A DNA stretch of 56,215 nt from Burkholderiales bacterium. GTDB lineage: Bacteria; Pseudomonadota; Gammaproteobacteria; Burkholderiales; SG8-41. Positions 46,911 to 56,002 of this stretch are shown in pieces; positions within the stretch are counted from its first letter, which is position 1, and each line of letters opens with the position of its first letter. The stretch lies in contig JADZGE010000103.1 in assembly GCA_020854035.1 (NCBI GenBank), positions 1 through 56,215 of the forward strand. Direction: 5' to 3'. Under the pieces are notes generated by a model. The model did not search any database. It was not told where the DNA came from and saw only the letters and a list, made by a program, of their open reading frames with translations. Both the position numbers and the translations under genes were made by a program.

Positions 46911-48113
46911 ATGAGCTGGCCCGCCTTCCTGCCGGAACCTTCGCTCTCCGGCAATACGCTGCTTCTCTTCGGGTTGTTGCTGCTCGCGGGCTACGGCGGC
47001 GGGGAGCTCGCGCGGCGGGTCCTGCGCGCGCCCCGCATCGTCGGCTACGTGCTGGTGGGCATCGTGCTCGGCGCGGGGGGGCTCAACGTCCTCGACCAGG
47101 CGCTCGTGCGGGACTCCTGGATCTTCGTCGAGATCGGGCTCGCGCTGGTGCTCTTCGAACTCGGCCGCCGCCTCGATCTCGCGTGGCTGAAGAACGATCG
47201 CTGGCTCCTCGCGACGGGGCTCTTCGAGAGCGCGGCGGCGTTCGGCTGCGTGTATTTCGCGCTCGCCCGCTTCGGCGTCGAGCCGATCTACGCGGCGCTG
47301 GCGGCGGCGATCGGCGTGTCGACTTCGCCCGCCGTCGTGCTGCTCGTCGCGCAGGAGCTCCGCTCCGAGGGCCAGGTGACCGAGCGGGCGTTGAATCTCA
47401 CGGCGCTGAACAGCATCGTCGCGTTCGTGCTGACGACGGTGCTCACCTCGTGGGTTCACCACGAGCACCGCGCGGGCTGGTTGCTCGCCGTGCTCCAGCC
47501 CGTCTACTCGCTCGCCGGCTCCCTCGTGCTCGCCTACGCCGGGGGCTGGACCGCCCTCTGGCTCGCGCGCTGGATCGGCAAGCACGCCGAGCGCCAGCTC
47601 GTGATCCTCCTCGCGGTGGTCGTGCTCGCCATCGGCGTGGCGCGCATGTTCGGCGTATCGGTGCTGCTCACCCTGCTTGCCCTCGGGATGTTCGTGCGCA
47701 ATTTCGACGAGCGGCACGACCTCGTGCCGGTCGACCTGGCGGCGATCGGGCAGGTCTTCTTCGTCGTGCTGTTCGTGGTGAGCGGGGCGAAGTTGACGCC
47801 CGCGAGCCTCGTTACCGGCGGCACGCTCGCCGCGGTATTCGTGCTCGCGCGCTTCACCGGCAAGTCGCTGGGCGTGATGGGGCTCACGTATTTCACCGGA
47901 GCGCGGCGCGGGTCGGCGGGACTGCTCTGCCTCGCGCTGACGCCGATGTCGGGAGTCGCGCTCGCGCTCGTGCACGGCACCGAGACCCTCTACCCGGAAT
48001 TCGGCGCCCAGCTCGCGGCGATCGTCGCCGCGGCGGTGCTGGTGCTCGAGCTGGCCGGCCCGTTCGCGGTACAGTTCGCGTTGCGGCGCGCGGGTGAGGC
48101 GCGGGAGCCGTGA
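46911..48113 (+). CDS. Kef/CPA2-type cation/proton antiporter
   Basis: This 400-aa membrane protein has about 12 helices of the Na+/H+ exchanger (CPA2) family: 'RAPRIVGYVLVGIVLGAGGL', 'FVEIGLALVLFELGRRLDL' and 'IGVSTSPAVVLLVAQELRSE'. It has no C-terminal TrkA_N domain and is shorter than KefB/KefC. It probably exchanges K+ or Na+ for H+. The position next to trehalose and channel genes supports an osmotic or pH role. Confidence 0.85.
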   Translation: MSWPAFLPEPSLSGNTLLLFGLLLLAGYGGGELARRVLRAPRIVGYVLVGIVLGAGGLNVLDQALVRDSWIFVEIGLALVLFELGRRLDLAWLKNDRWLLATGLFESAAAFGCVYFALARFGVEPIYAALAAAIGVSTSPAVVLLVAQELRSEGQVTERALNLTALNSIVAFVLTTVLTSWVHHEHRAGWLLAVLQPVYSLAGSLVLAYAGGWTALWLARWIGKHAERQLVILLAVVVLAIGVARMFGVSVLLTLLALGMFVRNFDERHDLVPVDLAAIGQVFFVVLFVVSGAKLTPASLVTGGTLAAVFVLARFTGKSLGVMGLTYFTGARRGSAGLLCLALTPMSGVALALVHGTETLYPEFGAQLAAIVAAAVLVLELAGPFAVQFALRRAGEAREP

Positions 48114-48166
48114 GCCGTGAATGGTGACCGGTGCATGGCGGATCGGGACGGGCGGGGGCGGCGGCC

Positions 48167-49312
48167 GTGAGCGAATCGATGGAGTTCAGGTCCTCGCCGG
48201 CGCTTTCCGTCGGCGTGGAACTCGAGCTCCAGATCCTCAATTCGCGCGATTTCGACCTCGCGCGCGACGCGGCCGATCTCATCGCGCTGCTCGGCAAGGC
48301 CGGGCATCCCGGGCAGGTGAAGCCGGAGATCACCGAGAGCATGGTCGAGCTCAATTCATCGATCCACGGGAACCACGGCACTCTCGCGGCGGAACTCGCC
48401 GCGATACGCGACGCGGTCACCGCCTGCGCGCGGCGGCTGAACGTGGGCATCGCGGGCGGCGGCTCGCACGCGTTTCACCAGTGGACGGACCGGCGCATCT
48501 ATCCGACGGAGCGCTTCAATCATCTGCTTTCGGTCTACGGTTACCTCGCCAAGCAGTTCACCATCTTCGGGCAGCACGTGCACCTCGGGTGCCCCGACGG
48601 GGACACCGCGGTCTATCTCGCGCACATCCTGGCGCGCTACGTGCCGCATTTCATCGCGCTCTCGGCCTCCTCCCCGTTCCAGAGCGGAGAAGACACCACT
48701 TTCCAGTCCTCGCGGCTCAATACCGTGAGCGCCTTCCCGCTCTCCGGGCAGATTCCGTTCGTGCAGTCGTGGGGCGAGTTCCGGCAGTACTTCGAGACCA
48801 TGCGCGGCTACGGCGTCGTCGAGAGCATGAAGGACTTCTACTGGGACATCCGTCCCAAGCCCGAGTACGGCACCGTCGAGGTCCGCGTGTTCGATACGCC
48901 GCTGACGGTCGAGCGCGCGGCGCTCGTCGCCGCCTACGCGCAGGCGCTCGCCCGCCACATCCTCGCCGATCGCCCGCTCGCCCCCTCGCGCGAGGTCTAC
49001 ATGCTCTACAACCACAACCGCTTCCAGGCGTGCCGCTACGGGCTGCACGGCCAGCTCGTGGACGCCTACTCGCGGCGCGCCGTGGGCCTCGCGGAGGATC
49101 TCCTCGATACCCTGCGGCTCGTCGCGCCGCACGCCGCGGCGCTCGAGAACGGGGAGGCGCTGGCGCGGCTCGCCGCCAGTGTCGAGGCGGGCTACTCCGA
49201 CGCCGACTGGCTGCGGCGCGTGCATGCCGGGCGCGGCTCGCTCCACGACGTGGCGCGCATCCAGAGCGAACGGTGGATGGGGCTCGACCGCCCGGAAGCG
49301 CGCTATGATTGA
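48167..49312 (+). CDS. ybdK: YbdK-type carboxylate-amine ligase (GCS2 family)
   Basis: This protein of about 381 aa belongs to the glutamate-cysteine ligase-2 family: 'SVGVELELQILNSRDFDLA', 'KPEITESMVELNSSIHGNHG', 'TIFGQHVHLGCPDGDTAVY' and 'GTVEVRVFDTPLTVERAAL'. The family couples an amine to the gamma-carboxyl of Glu, as in weak gamma-glutamylcysteine synthesis. The start is uncertain: GTG 48167 or ATG 48179. It sits 27 bp before a gamma-glutamyl hydrolase-like gene, suggesting opposed gamma-glutamyl chemistry. Confidence 0.85.
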   Translation: MSESMEFRSSPALSVGVELELQILNSRDFDLARDAADLIALLGKAGHPGQVKPEITESMVELNSSIHGNHGTLAAELAAIRDAVTACARRLNVGIAGGGSHAFHQWTDRRIYPTERFNHLLSVYGYLAKQFTIFGQHVHLGCPDGDTAVYLAHILARYVPHFIALSASSPFQSGEDTTFQSSRLNTVSAFPLSGQIPFVQSWGEFRQYFETMRGYGVVESMKDFYWDIRPKPEYGTVEVRVFDTPLTVERAALVAAYAQALARHILADRPLAPSREVYMLYNHNRFQACRYGLHGQLVDAYSRRAVGLAEDLLDTLRLVAPHAAALENGEALARLAASVEAGYSDADWLRRVHAGRGSLHDVARIQSERWMGLDRPEARYD

Positions 49313-49339
49313 ATCTGGCGTAACGACGACCGTCATCGT

Positions 49340-50158
49340 ATGACACACAGGCCGCTCAGGATCGGGCTCTCGCCCCGATTTCTGCATCCCGCGCCGGGGC
49401 AGCGGGGATTCAAGGCGAAGACGCTCCAGTACCTCGAGCAGTCGATCGCGCACTGGCTGATGACCGCGGGCGCGCTGGTATTCATGATCCCGTCGATCAC
49501 CGGCGGCGGGCTGCTGCGACGGGGCAACCTGCGCATCGCGGACTACGTGGCGGAACTTGACGGCCTGGTCCTGCAGGGCGGCGCGGACGTGAGCCCGCTC
49601 ACCTACGGGGAGACGGCCAAGCGGCCGGAGTGGGACGGGGACCGCGTGCGCGACATGTACGAGATCGATCTCCTGCAGGAGTTCGCCTCCGCCGGCAAGC
49701 CCGTGCTCGGCATCTGCCGCGGCATGCAGTTGATCAATGTCGCCTTCGGCGGCACGCTCCACCAGGACCTCGCGCTCCACCACCGCGGCGGGCGCAACCA
49801 CCTCGACCGGGAGGCCTACGACCGGCACTTTCACGGGGTGGCGTTCATCCCCGGCTCCGGCCTGGCGCGCCTCTACCCGTCGCCCGGGCAGGCGCGCGTG
49901 AACAGCATCCATCACCAGGGCGTGAAGACGCTCGGCAAGGACCTCGCCGTCGAGGCGGTGTCCGCGCCGGACGAGGTGATCGAGGCGATCCGCTGGCAGG
50001 GGGCGGGTTACATCGTCGGCGTGCAGTGGCATCCCGAACTGCACGACCCGGCCGACCCGGCGCTTCTCAGCGGCGATCCCCTGCTCGCCGAGTTCCTCGA
50101 ACACGCCGAGGCGGTGAAGGAGAGGCAGGCGCGCGCCGCCGAACCGGCGACCGTTTAG
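49340..50158 (+). CDS. gamma-glutamyl-gamma-aminobutyrate hydrolase family protein
   Basis: This 272-aa protein has a class-I glutamine-amidotransferase fold of the PuuD/peptidase C26 type. The nucleophile is C126 in LGICRGMQL, and the late His/Glu pair is in 'VGVQWHPELHD'. PuuD-type enzymes hydrolyse gamma-glutamyl amides. The adjacent YbdK ligase makes such bonds, so the two may handle the same compound. Substrate unknown. Confidence 0.85.
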   Translation: MTHRPLRIGLSPRFLHPAPGQRGFKAKTLQYLEQSIAHWLMTAGALVFMIPSITGGGLLRRGNLRIADYVAELDGLVLQGGADVSPLTYGETAKRPEWDGDRVRDMYEIDLLQEFASAGKPVLGICRGMQLINVAFGGTLHQDLALHHRGGRNHLDREAYDRHFHGVAFIPGSGLARLYPSPGQARVNSIHHQGVKTLGKDLAVEAVSAPDEVIEAIRWQGAGYIVGVQWHPELHDPADPALLSGDPLLAEFLEHAEAVKERQARAAEPATV

Positions 50159-50163
50159 CGCGA

Positions 50164-50177
50164 TTGATCCTGATCAA
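50164..50177 (+). promoter_or_regulatory. FNR/Anr-type box
   Basis: TTGATCCTGATCAA matches the FNR/Anr consensus TTGAT-N4-ATCAA exactly. Its centre is about 63 bp before the universal stress protein start, leaving room for a promoter in which it sits near -41.5. This indicates induction at low oxygen. Confidence 0.7.
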
Positions 50178-50233
50178 GACAAACGGCGCGCCGGTTGCTA
50201 CGCTTCTCCTTCCGGAAACCCCTGGGAGGAGCG

Positions 50234-50659
50234 ATGAAGAACGTGCTCGTGCCGGTCGATGGATCGAAGGCCGCGCTGCGCGCCGTGGCGCACGCCGCGG
50301 CGCAGGCGGCGCCCGCGCGGGCGGTGGTGCATCTCGTCAACGTGGAACCGAAGCTCGATAACTACGGCATGGTGCGCGCCTATCTCTCCCGCAAGCAGCA
50401 CCGCGAGGCGACGGCCGCGCGCGCCAATCTCGTGTTCGAACCGGCGGCGAAACTGCTCGACCGGGCGGGGGTGCGCTACCGCACCCATCTCATCTACGGT
50501 GATCCGCCGGCCGCCATCGTGCGCGCGGCGCGGCTCCTGAAGTGCGAGGCGATCATCATGGGCACGCGCGGGCTGGGCGCGATCGGCCGCATCCTGCTCG
50601 GCTCGGTTGCCTCGAAGGTAAGCCAGCTCTCGAAGGTTCCGGTAACCCTCATCCGCTAG
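50234..50659 (+). CDS. universal stress protein (UspA family)
   Basis: This 141-aa protein has the UspA fold with the ATP-binding pattern: 'NVLVPVDGSKAALRAV' at the N-terminus and 'IIMGTRGLGAIGRILLGSVA', which fits G-x2-G-x9-G-S. ATP binding is likely. GGGAGGAGCG precedes the ATG. An FNR/Anr-type box lies upstream, so it probably responds to oxygen limitation. Confidence 0.88.
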   Translation: MKNVLVPVDGSKAALRAVAHAAAQAAPARAVVHLVNVEPKLDNYGMVRAYLSRKQHREATAARANLVFEPAAKLLDRAGVRYRTHLIYGDPPAAIVRAARLLKCEAIIMGTRGLGAIGRILLGSVASKVSQLSKVPVTLIR

Positions 50660-50674
50660 CGTGCGCACGGCCGC

Positions 50675-50688
50675 GGCCCGGCCGGGCC
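50675..50688 (+). terminator. short GC hairpin after the stress-protein gene
   Basis: GGCCC-GGCC-GGGCC followed by TTGTTGAT lies 16 bp after the stop. It is a short stem with a weak T-tract, a plausible but unproven terminator. Confidence 0.35.
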
Positions 50689-50847
50689 TTGTTGATCTCG
50701 AGTGGCCCGGGGTATAGCATGCCGCACGGCCGAAGGGCGTTGCGCAGGAAGCGATCCCGGCGCCGCCCCTGCCGCGGCCGCGCGTCGTCGCGGCGAATTC
50801 GGGCCGCGTAGCCCGATTGCGTTTTCACCCATCCGCTGGCGGAGAAC

Positions 50848-52071
50848 ATGTTCAGGAAGCTGCTGAAGAAGAGGGCGGCGAATTCGGTCTGGACCCACCC
50901 GTCGCGGCGCAGGTTCCTCGCCGGCGCCGGCGCGGCGATGGCCGCGTTCCCGATGAGCTCCGGCGCGCAGGAGAGGAAGAAGGACTCGCCCAGGGACGCG
51001 AAGGCACCGGCGGTCGCAAGCTCCGCGAGCCCCGGCACGATGCGCTGGCAGAGCACGTGGCCCGCGAAAGACATCCGCCACGAGTACGCGCTCGATTTCG
51101 CCAAGAAGGTGAACGACATGACGGGCGGCGAGCTGCGCATCGAGATGCTGCCTGCCGGCGCGGTGGTGTCCGCGGCCGGGCTGCTCGAGGCGGTGTCGAA
51201 GGGCGCGCTCGACGGCAGCCACGGCGTTGCGGCCTACCACTTCGGCAAGCAGAACGCGCTCGCATTATGGGGTTCGGGGGCGGCCTTCGGCATGGACGCC
51301 AACATGCTGCTCGCCTGGCACAAGTACGGCGGCGGGAAGGAATTGCTCGCCAAGCTCTACCAGTCGATCGGCGCGAACGTGGTGTCCTTCCCGTACGGAC
51401 CGATGCCGACCCAGCCCCTTGGCTGGTTCAGGAAGCCGGTGACCGGCGTGAACGGGTTCAAGGGGCTCAAGTTCCGCACGGTCGGGCTTTCGATCGACGT
51501 TTTCACCGGGTTGGGCGCGACGGTGAATGCCTATCCCGACGGCGAGATCGTGCCGGCGATGGAGCGCGGTCTCCTCGATGCGGCCGAGCTCAATAACGCG
51601 AGCTCCGACCGCATCCTCGGCTTCCCGGATGTCTCCAAGGTTTGCATGCTCCAGAGCTACCACCGGAACGCCGAGCAGTTCGAGATCCTGTTCAACAAGG
51701 CGAGGTTCGACGGGCTGCCGGCGGGGATCAAGGCCATCGTCGAGAACGCGGTGGAGGCCGCTTCGGCCGACATGTCCTGGAAGGCGATCAACCGCTATTC
51801 ACGGGATTACACCGAGATGCAGGCGAAACAGGGCGTCAAGTTCCACCGGACGCCGAACACGGTCCTGCAGCGGCAGCTCGTGGAATACGACAAGGCCGCC
51901 GCCGGGCGCAGGGACAACGCGCTGTGGGTCGAGATCGAGGAGTCGCAGAGGCGGTTCGCCGAGCGCGCGGTGAAGTGGCAGCTCGACACGCAGATCTCCG
52001 GCGCCATGGCCTACGAGCACTACTTCGGCAAGGCGGCGGCGGGCAAGGGCGGGGCGAAGAAAAGGGCCTGA
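50848..52071 (+). CDS. TRAP transporter substrate-binding protein (DctP-type)
   Basis: This 407-aa receptor starts with a twin-arginine-like leader (SRRRFLAGAG at 19-28), suggesting folded export. The DctP domain shows 'MRWQSTWPAKDIRHEYALDF', 'GFKGLKFRTVGLSIDVFTGL', 'GEIVPAMERGLLDAAELNNA' and 'NALWVEIEESQRRFAERAVK'. TRAP receptors bind carboxylates for a small/large permease pair. Here both permease genes downstream are decayed, so this receptor is an orphan. Confidence 0.88.
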   Translation: MFRKLLKKRAANSVWTHPSRRRFLAGAGAAMAAFPMSSGAQERKKDSPRDAKAPAVASSASPGTMRWQSTWPAKDIRHEYALDFAKKVNDMTGGELRIEMLPAGAVVSAAGLLEAVSKGALDGSHGVAAYHFGKQNALALWGSGAAFGMDANMLLAWHKYGGGKELLAKLYQSIGANVVSFPYGPMPTQPLGWFRKPVTGVNGFKGLKFRTVGLSIDVFTGLGATVNAYPDGEIVPAMERGLLDAAELNNASSDRILGFPDVSKVCMLQSYHRNAEQFEILFNKARFDGLPAGIKAIVENAVEAASADMSWKAINRYSRDYTEMQAKQGVKFHRTPNTVLQRQLVEYDKAAAGRRDNALWVEIEESQRRFAERAVKWQLDTQISGAMAYEHYFGKAAAGKGGAKKRA

Positions 52072-52080
52072 CATCGCGCT

Positions 52081-52205
52081 GCGCGAGCGGCGGGCCGCGC
52101 GCGTGGGGCTTCGACGTGATGATCATGCTCCACGGGACGCTCTTCATGATGGCGGGCGCCTGCGCGCTCGGGAAGACCGGGCGCGCGCGCGGCGACGTGC
52201 ACTCC
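52081..52205 (+). pseudogene. TRAP small permease (DctQ-like) remnant
   Basis: Directly after the receptor one frame reads 'PRAWGFDVMIMLHGTLFMMA' and then 'GACALGKTGRARGDV', which matches the interior of TRAP small permeases. There is no start and no full set of membrane helices; the frame then leaves the family pattern. It is a fragment, not a working gene. Confidence 0.6.
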
Positions 52206-52490
52206 TCGCTCGCTCGCGGCGGCAATCATCGTCACTTGCGCGATCTTCTCCACGGCGCCAGGCATCCTCGGCGCGGTGGTGACGATCCAGAGTCTCCTCG
52301 CGTTTCCGGCGATGTTTGAGGCTGGTTACGACGCGGAGATCGCCGCGGGCGGCCGCTCCGGAACACCCGTCGCGCTCTCGGTGCCGCTGCTCATGTACGG
52401 AGCGATCGACGGCGTGCCGGTCGTGCAGCTCCGGGCGGGCGCGCTTCTTCCCCGGCTTCGTGCCGGCGGATTCCCGCATCGGGCGCGTCG
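52206..52490 (+). pseudogene. TRAP large permease (DctM-like) remnant
   Basis: One frame reads 'LAAAIIVTCAIFSTAPGILG', 'AVVTIQSLLAFPAMFEAGYD' and, after a gap relative to the family, 'LLMYGAIDGVPVVQLRAGA'. These are DctM segments. The expected continuation 'FFPGFVPADSRIGRV' appears in a different frame, so at least one frameshift and a deletion are present. Its frame ends in a stop that overlaps the start of the MFS gene. Confidence 0.6.
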
Positions 52491-53810
52491 ATGACCCCGC
52501 GGGGTGAAGCCGGGCCGCCGGGCCTGCGCTGGGCCGTCTTCGGCCTTGCGGCGGCGGCCTTCTGGCTCGCCTTCTTTCACCGCGTCGCGCCCGCGGCGAT
52601 CGCAGTCGAACTGCAGTCGGCTTTCGGACTGGGCGGCGCGATGCTCGGCACGCTCGCCGCGACCTATTACGTTGTCTACACAGTGATGCAGGTTCCGACC
52701 GGCGTCTTGAACGATACGCTGGGCCCGCGCCGCGTGTTGACGGCGGGGTCCATCATCGCGGGCGCGGGTTCGATCCTCTTCGGGCTGGCCGAGACGGCGG
52801 CCGCGGCGATCGCCGGCCGCACCGTCGCCGGGCTCGGTGTCTCGGTCGCGTTCGTCTCGCTGCTGAAGCTCAACGCAAACTGGTTCAACGAGCGGCGTTT
52901 CGCCACCGTTTCGGGTCTGGGAGCCACCGTGGGCCTGACGGGCGCGCTCGCGGCGGCGGCGCCCCTCGCGTGGCTCGTTACGCTGGTGTCGTGGCGGCGG
53001 GTGTTCATCGCGCTCGGGGTCGCTTCCATTGCGCTCGCCGGCGCGATCTGGCTCGCGGTGCGCGATGCCCCGGCCGGGCGCGTGGCGTCCGCTCCGATCC
53101 CCGGCGCCGGCCGCTGGCGCCAGGCGCTTGCCGTCGTGGCGCGGAACCGGGCTACCTGGTCCTGCTTCTGGGTGTGCTTCGGCATGTCCGGCAGCTACAT
53201 GGCCTTCGTCGGGCTGTGGGCGGTACCGTACCTCGTTCATGCGCACGGGCGCACCGTGCTGGAGGCGACGCAGCACACGACACTCGTGATCCTCGCCTCG
53301 GCGGTGTGCCAGGCGCTCGTCGGCGCGTGGTCCGACCGGATCGGCCGCCGCCGGCCGATCATCCTGGGTGCTTCGATCCTCTACTTCATGTGCTGGGCCG
53401 GGTGGCTCGCGGGGCTCGCCGTCGTGCCCGGAGCGAGCTGGGCGCTCTGCGCGGTGATGGGCTTCACCCTCGGTGGCTTCACCCTCACGTGGAGCTGTGC
53501 GAAAGAAGCGAACCCACCGGGCTACGCCGGCACGGCGATCAGCGTGGTCAATATCGGCGGCTTCCTCGCGGTCGGGCTGGCGCAGCCGTTCGCGGGCTGG
53601 CTGATCGACCGAGCCGGGGCGGCGGGTCTATCGGGCGCGGCGCAGTACGCGCCCGGAATCGCGCTGCTCGCAGCGTGCGCGCTCGGCGGGTTCGTCGCCG
53701 CGCTGTTCATTCCGGAGACGCGGTGCCGTAGCATCTGGGTCGATCCGTCCCGGCAGGTGCCGGGGCCGGTTCCGGGTGAGCCGCCGTTGAACGCCGATGG
53801 ACGCCGATAG
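52491..53810 (+). CDS. MFS transporter
   Basis: This 439-aa protein has about 12 membrane helices. Major-facilitator signatures are visible: 'VLNDTLGPRRVLTAGS' after helix 2, a second copy 'AWSDRIGRRRPIILGASI' after helix 8, and 'ISVVNIGGFLAVGLAQPFAG'. The substrate is unknown; the shape fits organic-anion or sugar-acid carriers. It starts inside the end of the decayed TRAP permease and may replace it. Its C-terminal 'LNADGRR' reads into a short 10-bp-period repeat. Confidence 0.88.
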   Translation: MTPRGEAGPPGLRWAVFGLAAAAFWLAFFHRVAPAAIAVELQSAFGLGGAMLGTLAATYYVVYTVMQVPTGVLNDTLGPRRVLTAGSIIAGAGSILFGLAETAAAAIAGRTVAGLGVSVAFVSLLKLNANWFNERRFATVSGLGATVGLTGALAAAAPLAWLVTLVSWRRVFIALGVASIALAGAIWLAVRDAPAGRVASAPIPGAGRWRQALAVVARNRATWSCFWVCFGMSGSYMAFVGLWAVPYLVHAHGRTVLEATQHTTLVILASAVCQALVGAWSDRIGRRRPIILGASILYFMCWAGWLAGLAVVPGASWALCAVMGFTLGGFTLTWSCAKEANPPGYAGTAISVVNIGGFLAVGLAQPFAGWLIDRAGAAGLSGAAQYAPGIALLAACALGGFVAALFIPETRCRSIWVDPSRQVPGPVPGEPPLNADGRR

Positions 53811-53820
53811 AACCCGCGGA
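53790..53820. repeat. 10-bp-period repeat at a gene end
   Basis: ACGCCGATGG, ACGCCGATAG and AACCCGCGGA form a degenerate array with a period of 10 bp, overlapping the end of the MFS gene. It resembles the arrays at 8445-8520. Confidence 0.45.
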
Positions 53821-53858
53821 CGGCGAGCGCGGATGTGCGCGTGGCGCGAGAAGGGCAC

Positions 53859-54824
53859 ATGAGGCCGAAGATACTGGTGACCCGCGAAGTATTCGATGAA
53901 ACGCTCGATTTTCTCGCGCGGCACTGCGAGGTCGAATCGAACCAGGGCGACCTCGCCCTCGATCCGGCGGCACTCGCAATACGGCTCGCCGACAAGCAGG
54001 CGCTCATGTGCGCGCTGACCGACCGGGTCGACGCGCGGCTCGTCGCCGCCGCGCCGCAGTTGAAGGTAGTGGCGAACATCGCGGTCGGCTACAACAACAT
54101 CGACCTCGCCGCCTGCACGGCGCGCGGGATCATCGTGACGAACACCCCGGGGGTGCTCGACGATTCGACCGCGGACCTCGCGTGGGCGTTGATCCTCGGG
54201 ACGGCGCGGCGCGTGACCGAGCTCGAGCGGCGCGTGCGCGCGGGCGAGTGGACGGGGTGGCGGTTGAAGCAGTGGCTGGGCGTGGACGTGCACCACGCGA
54301 CGCTCGGCATCTACGGCATGGGGCGGATCGGCCAGGCGATCGCGAAGCGGGCCGCGGGCTTCGACATGAAGGTGATCTACCACAACCGGAACCGGGTCGA
54401 TGCCGATCTGGAAAGAAGGCTCAATGCGAGGTTCGTCGGCAGGGAGGAGCTGCTGAGGGGCGCGGACTTCCTGGTGCTGCAGATGCCGTACTCGCCGGGA
54501 ACGCATCACCTCATCGGAGCAGCGGAACTCTCGCTCATGAAACCGACGGCGATCCTCGTCAACTCCACGCGCGGGGGCGTGGTGGACGACGCGGCGCTCG
54601 TCGATGCGCTCGAGGGCGGCGTCATCCGGGCGGCGGGGCTCGACGTGTTCGAGGGGGAGCCGAAGTTGAACCCCCGATTTCTCGCGCTCGACAACGTGGT
54701 CCTGCTCCCGCACATCGGGAGTTCCACCGAGGCGACGCGCCGCGCGATGGCGATGACGGCGGCGAGAAACGCGGTCGCGGCGCTCTCGGGGGAGGTGCCG
54801 CCGAACATTGTCAACTCCCGTTAA
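53859..54824 (+). CDS. D-2-hydroxyacid dehydrogenase (glyoxylate reductase-like)
   Basis: This 321-aa NAD(P)-dependent dehydrogenase has 'NIAVGYNNIDLAACTARGII', the nucleotide-binding 'GIYGMGRIGQAIAKRAAGFD', the catalytic Arg in 'LVNSTRGGVVDDAALVDAL', the Glu in LDVFEGEP and the His in VVLLPHIGSST. It interconverts 2-keto acids such as glyoxylate or hydroxypyruvate with 2-hydroxy acids. GAGAAGGGCAC precedes ATG 53859. It may use the acid imported by the MFS carrier 48 bp upstream. Confidence 0.9.
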   Translation: MRPKILVTREVFDETLDFLARHCEVESNQGDLALDPAALAIRLADKQALMCALTDRVDARLVAAAPQLKVVANIAVGYNNIDLAACTARGIIVTNTPGVLDDSTADLAWALILGTARRVTELERRVRAGEWTGWRLKQWLGVDVHHATLGIYGMGRIGQAIAKRAAGFDMKVIYHNRNRVDADLERRLNARFVGREELLRGADFLVLQMPYSPGTHHLIGAAELSLMKPTAILVNSTRGGVVDDAALVDALEGGVIRAAGLDVFEGEPKLNPRFLALDNVVLLPHIGSSTEATRRAMAMTAARNAVAALSGEVPPNIVNSR

Positions 54825-54847
54825 ACCGGGCGCTCCGCGCCGGTTTA
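54822..54847 (+). terminator. hairpin overlapping a stop codon
   Basis: TAAACCGG-(G)-CGC, loop TCC, GCG-CCGGTTTA is an 11-bp stem with one bulged G, starting in the dehydrogenase's own stop codon. No T-run follows. It separates this gene from the convergent integron integrase. Confidence 0.5.
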
Positions 54848-54921
54848 GCTCCGCGCGCCGGAACGGACGGTGACCCGCCGTTCACCGCGCTGGGTGCGGG
54901 TCGTCGAAGCGCGGGCGGTGA

Positions 54922-55932
54922 TTACCTGCCACCGACATCGAGCGGGCTCCTGACTCCGCGGCCGCCCTTGTTGAGCACGTGCGTGTAGATCATCGTGGTC
55001 GACACGTCCGAGTGGCCGAGCAGCTCCTGCACGGTCCGTATGTCGTAGCCGGCCTGGAGGAGATGCGTGGCGAAGGAATGCCGCAGCGTGTGGCTGCTCA
55101 CCGGCTTGTGGATGGCCGCCTCCAGCGCCGCCCGTTTCACCGTGCGATGCAACGTATCCGGGTAGACGTGGTGGCGGCGGATCGCTCCGGTTTCAGGATC
55201 GACCGAGCGGTTCTTCGACGGAAAGACGAACTGCCAGCCCCACTCGCAGCCCGCGCGCGGATACTTCCGCGAGAGCGCGTCGGGCAGCCAGACCTCGCCG
55301 TACCCCTCGGCGAGGTCGCGCTTGTGCAGCGCGTGCACCCGGCCGAGATGCGCCTGGAGCGGCTGGATGACGGCCTGCGGCAGCATGGTGACGCGATCCT
55401 TCCCGCCCTTGCCCTCGCGCACCAGTATCTGGCGATACGAGAAGTCGATGTCCTTGACGCGCAGCAGCAGGCATTCGCGCAACCGCAGGCCGGCGCCGTA
55501 GAGGAGGCTCGCCATCAGCCAGCGGCCGCCATGCAGTTGCGCGAGCAGCGCCCGCACTTCCGCTTCCGAGAGCACGACCGGCATGCGTATCGGTCGCCTG
55601 GCGCGCTCGAGGTTGTCGAACCAGGGCAGCGTCTGCCCGAGCGCCTCGCGGTAGAGAAACAGCAACGCGGACAGCGCCTGGTTCTGCGTGGACGCTGCGA
55701 CGTGGCGCTCGCCGGCGAGATGATTGAGGAAGCCGGTAACCTCCGCGGCGCCCATTTCGGCGGGATGGCGCTTGCCGGAGAAGTAGATGAAGCGCCGGAT
55801 CCAGTGGACGTACGCCTCCTCCGTCCGGCGGCTGTAGTGCCGGCGGCGGATTGCGGCACGCACCCGGTCGAGGAGACGCATCCCCGCCGCCGGCGGGCGC
55901 GGACCTCCTGCGGATTCAGGGCCTTGCGTCAT
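54922..55932 (-). CDS. intI: integron integrase (IntI-type tyrosine recombinase)
   Basis: This 336-aa recombinase has the SAM-like N-terminal domain ('[20 protein letters not shown]') and the catalytic set R150 (GAGLRLRE), H281 and R284 ([10 protein letters not shown]), H307 (LGHSD) and Y316 (MIYTH). The IntI-specific insertion is present as '[20 protein letters not shown]', and the C-terminal [12 protein letters not shown] is typical of integron integrases. The ATG at 55932 follows AGGTGG. In integrons the cassette array lies upstream of intI and reads the other way, which is where the BrnT-like frame is found. Confidence 0.9.
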   Translation of the reverse strand: MTQGPESAGGPRPPAAGMRLLDRVRAAIRRRHYSRRTEEAYVHWIRRFIYFSGKRHPAEMGAAEVTGFLNHLAGERHVAASTQNQALSALLFLYREALGQTLPWFDNLERARRPIRMPVVLSEAEVRALLAQLHGGRWLMASLLYGAGLRLRECLLLRVKDIDFSYRQILVREGKGGKDRVTMLPQAVIQPLQAHLGRVHALHKRDLAEGYGEVWLPDALSRKYPRAGCEWGWQFVFPSKNRSVDPETGAIRRHHVYPDTLHRTVKRAALEAAIHKPVSSHTLRHSFATHLLQAGYDIRTVQELLGHSDVSTTMIYTHVLNKGGRGVRSPLDVGGR

Positions 55933-56002
55933 TTTCCGCCACCTAACACCGATGTCATTTTTCCCTTCCAGCACACAACGTCTTGATTCCCCGGCGAGTT
56001 GA

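Noticed and set aside
54822..54847. Hairpin near the integrase as an attC site
   Set aside because: It contains GTTAAAC at the left, but the partner core site is in the wrong orientation, and it lies on the 3-prime side of intI rather than on the cassette side.
55941..55947. ACCTAAC upstream of intI as the attI core site
   Set aside because: A single RYYYAAC match is expected by chance and no GTTRRRY partner is found nearby, so I do not annotate attI.
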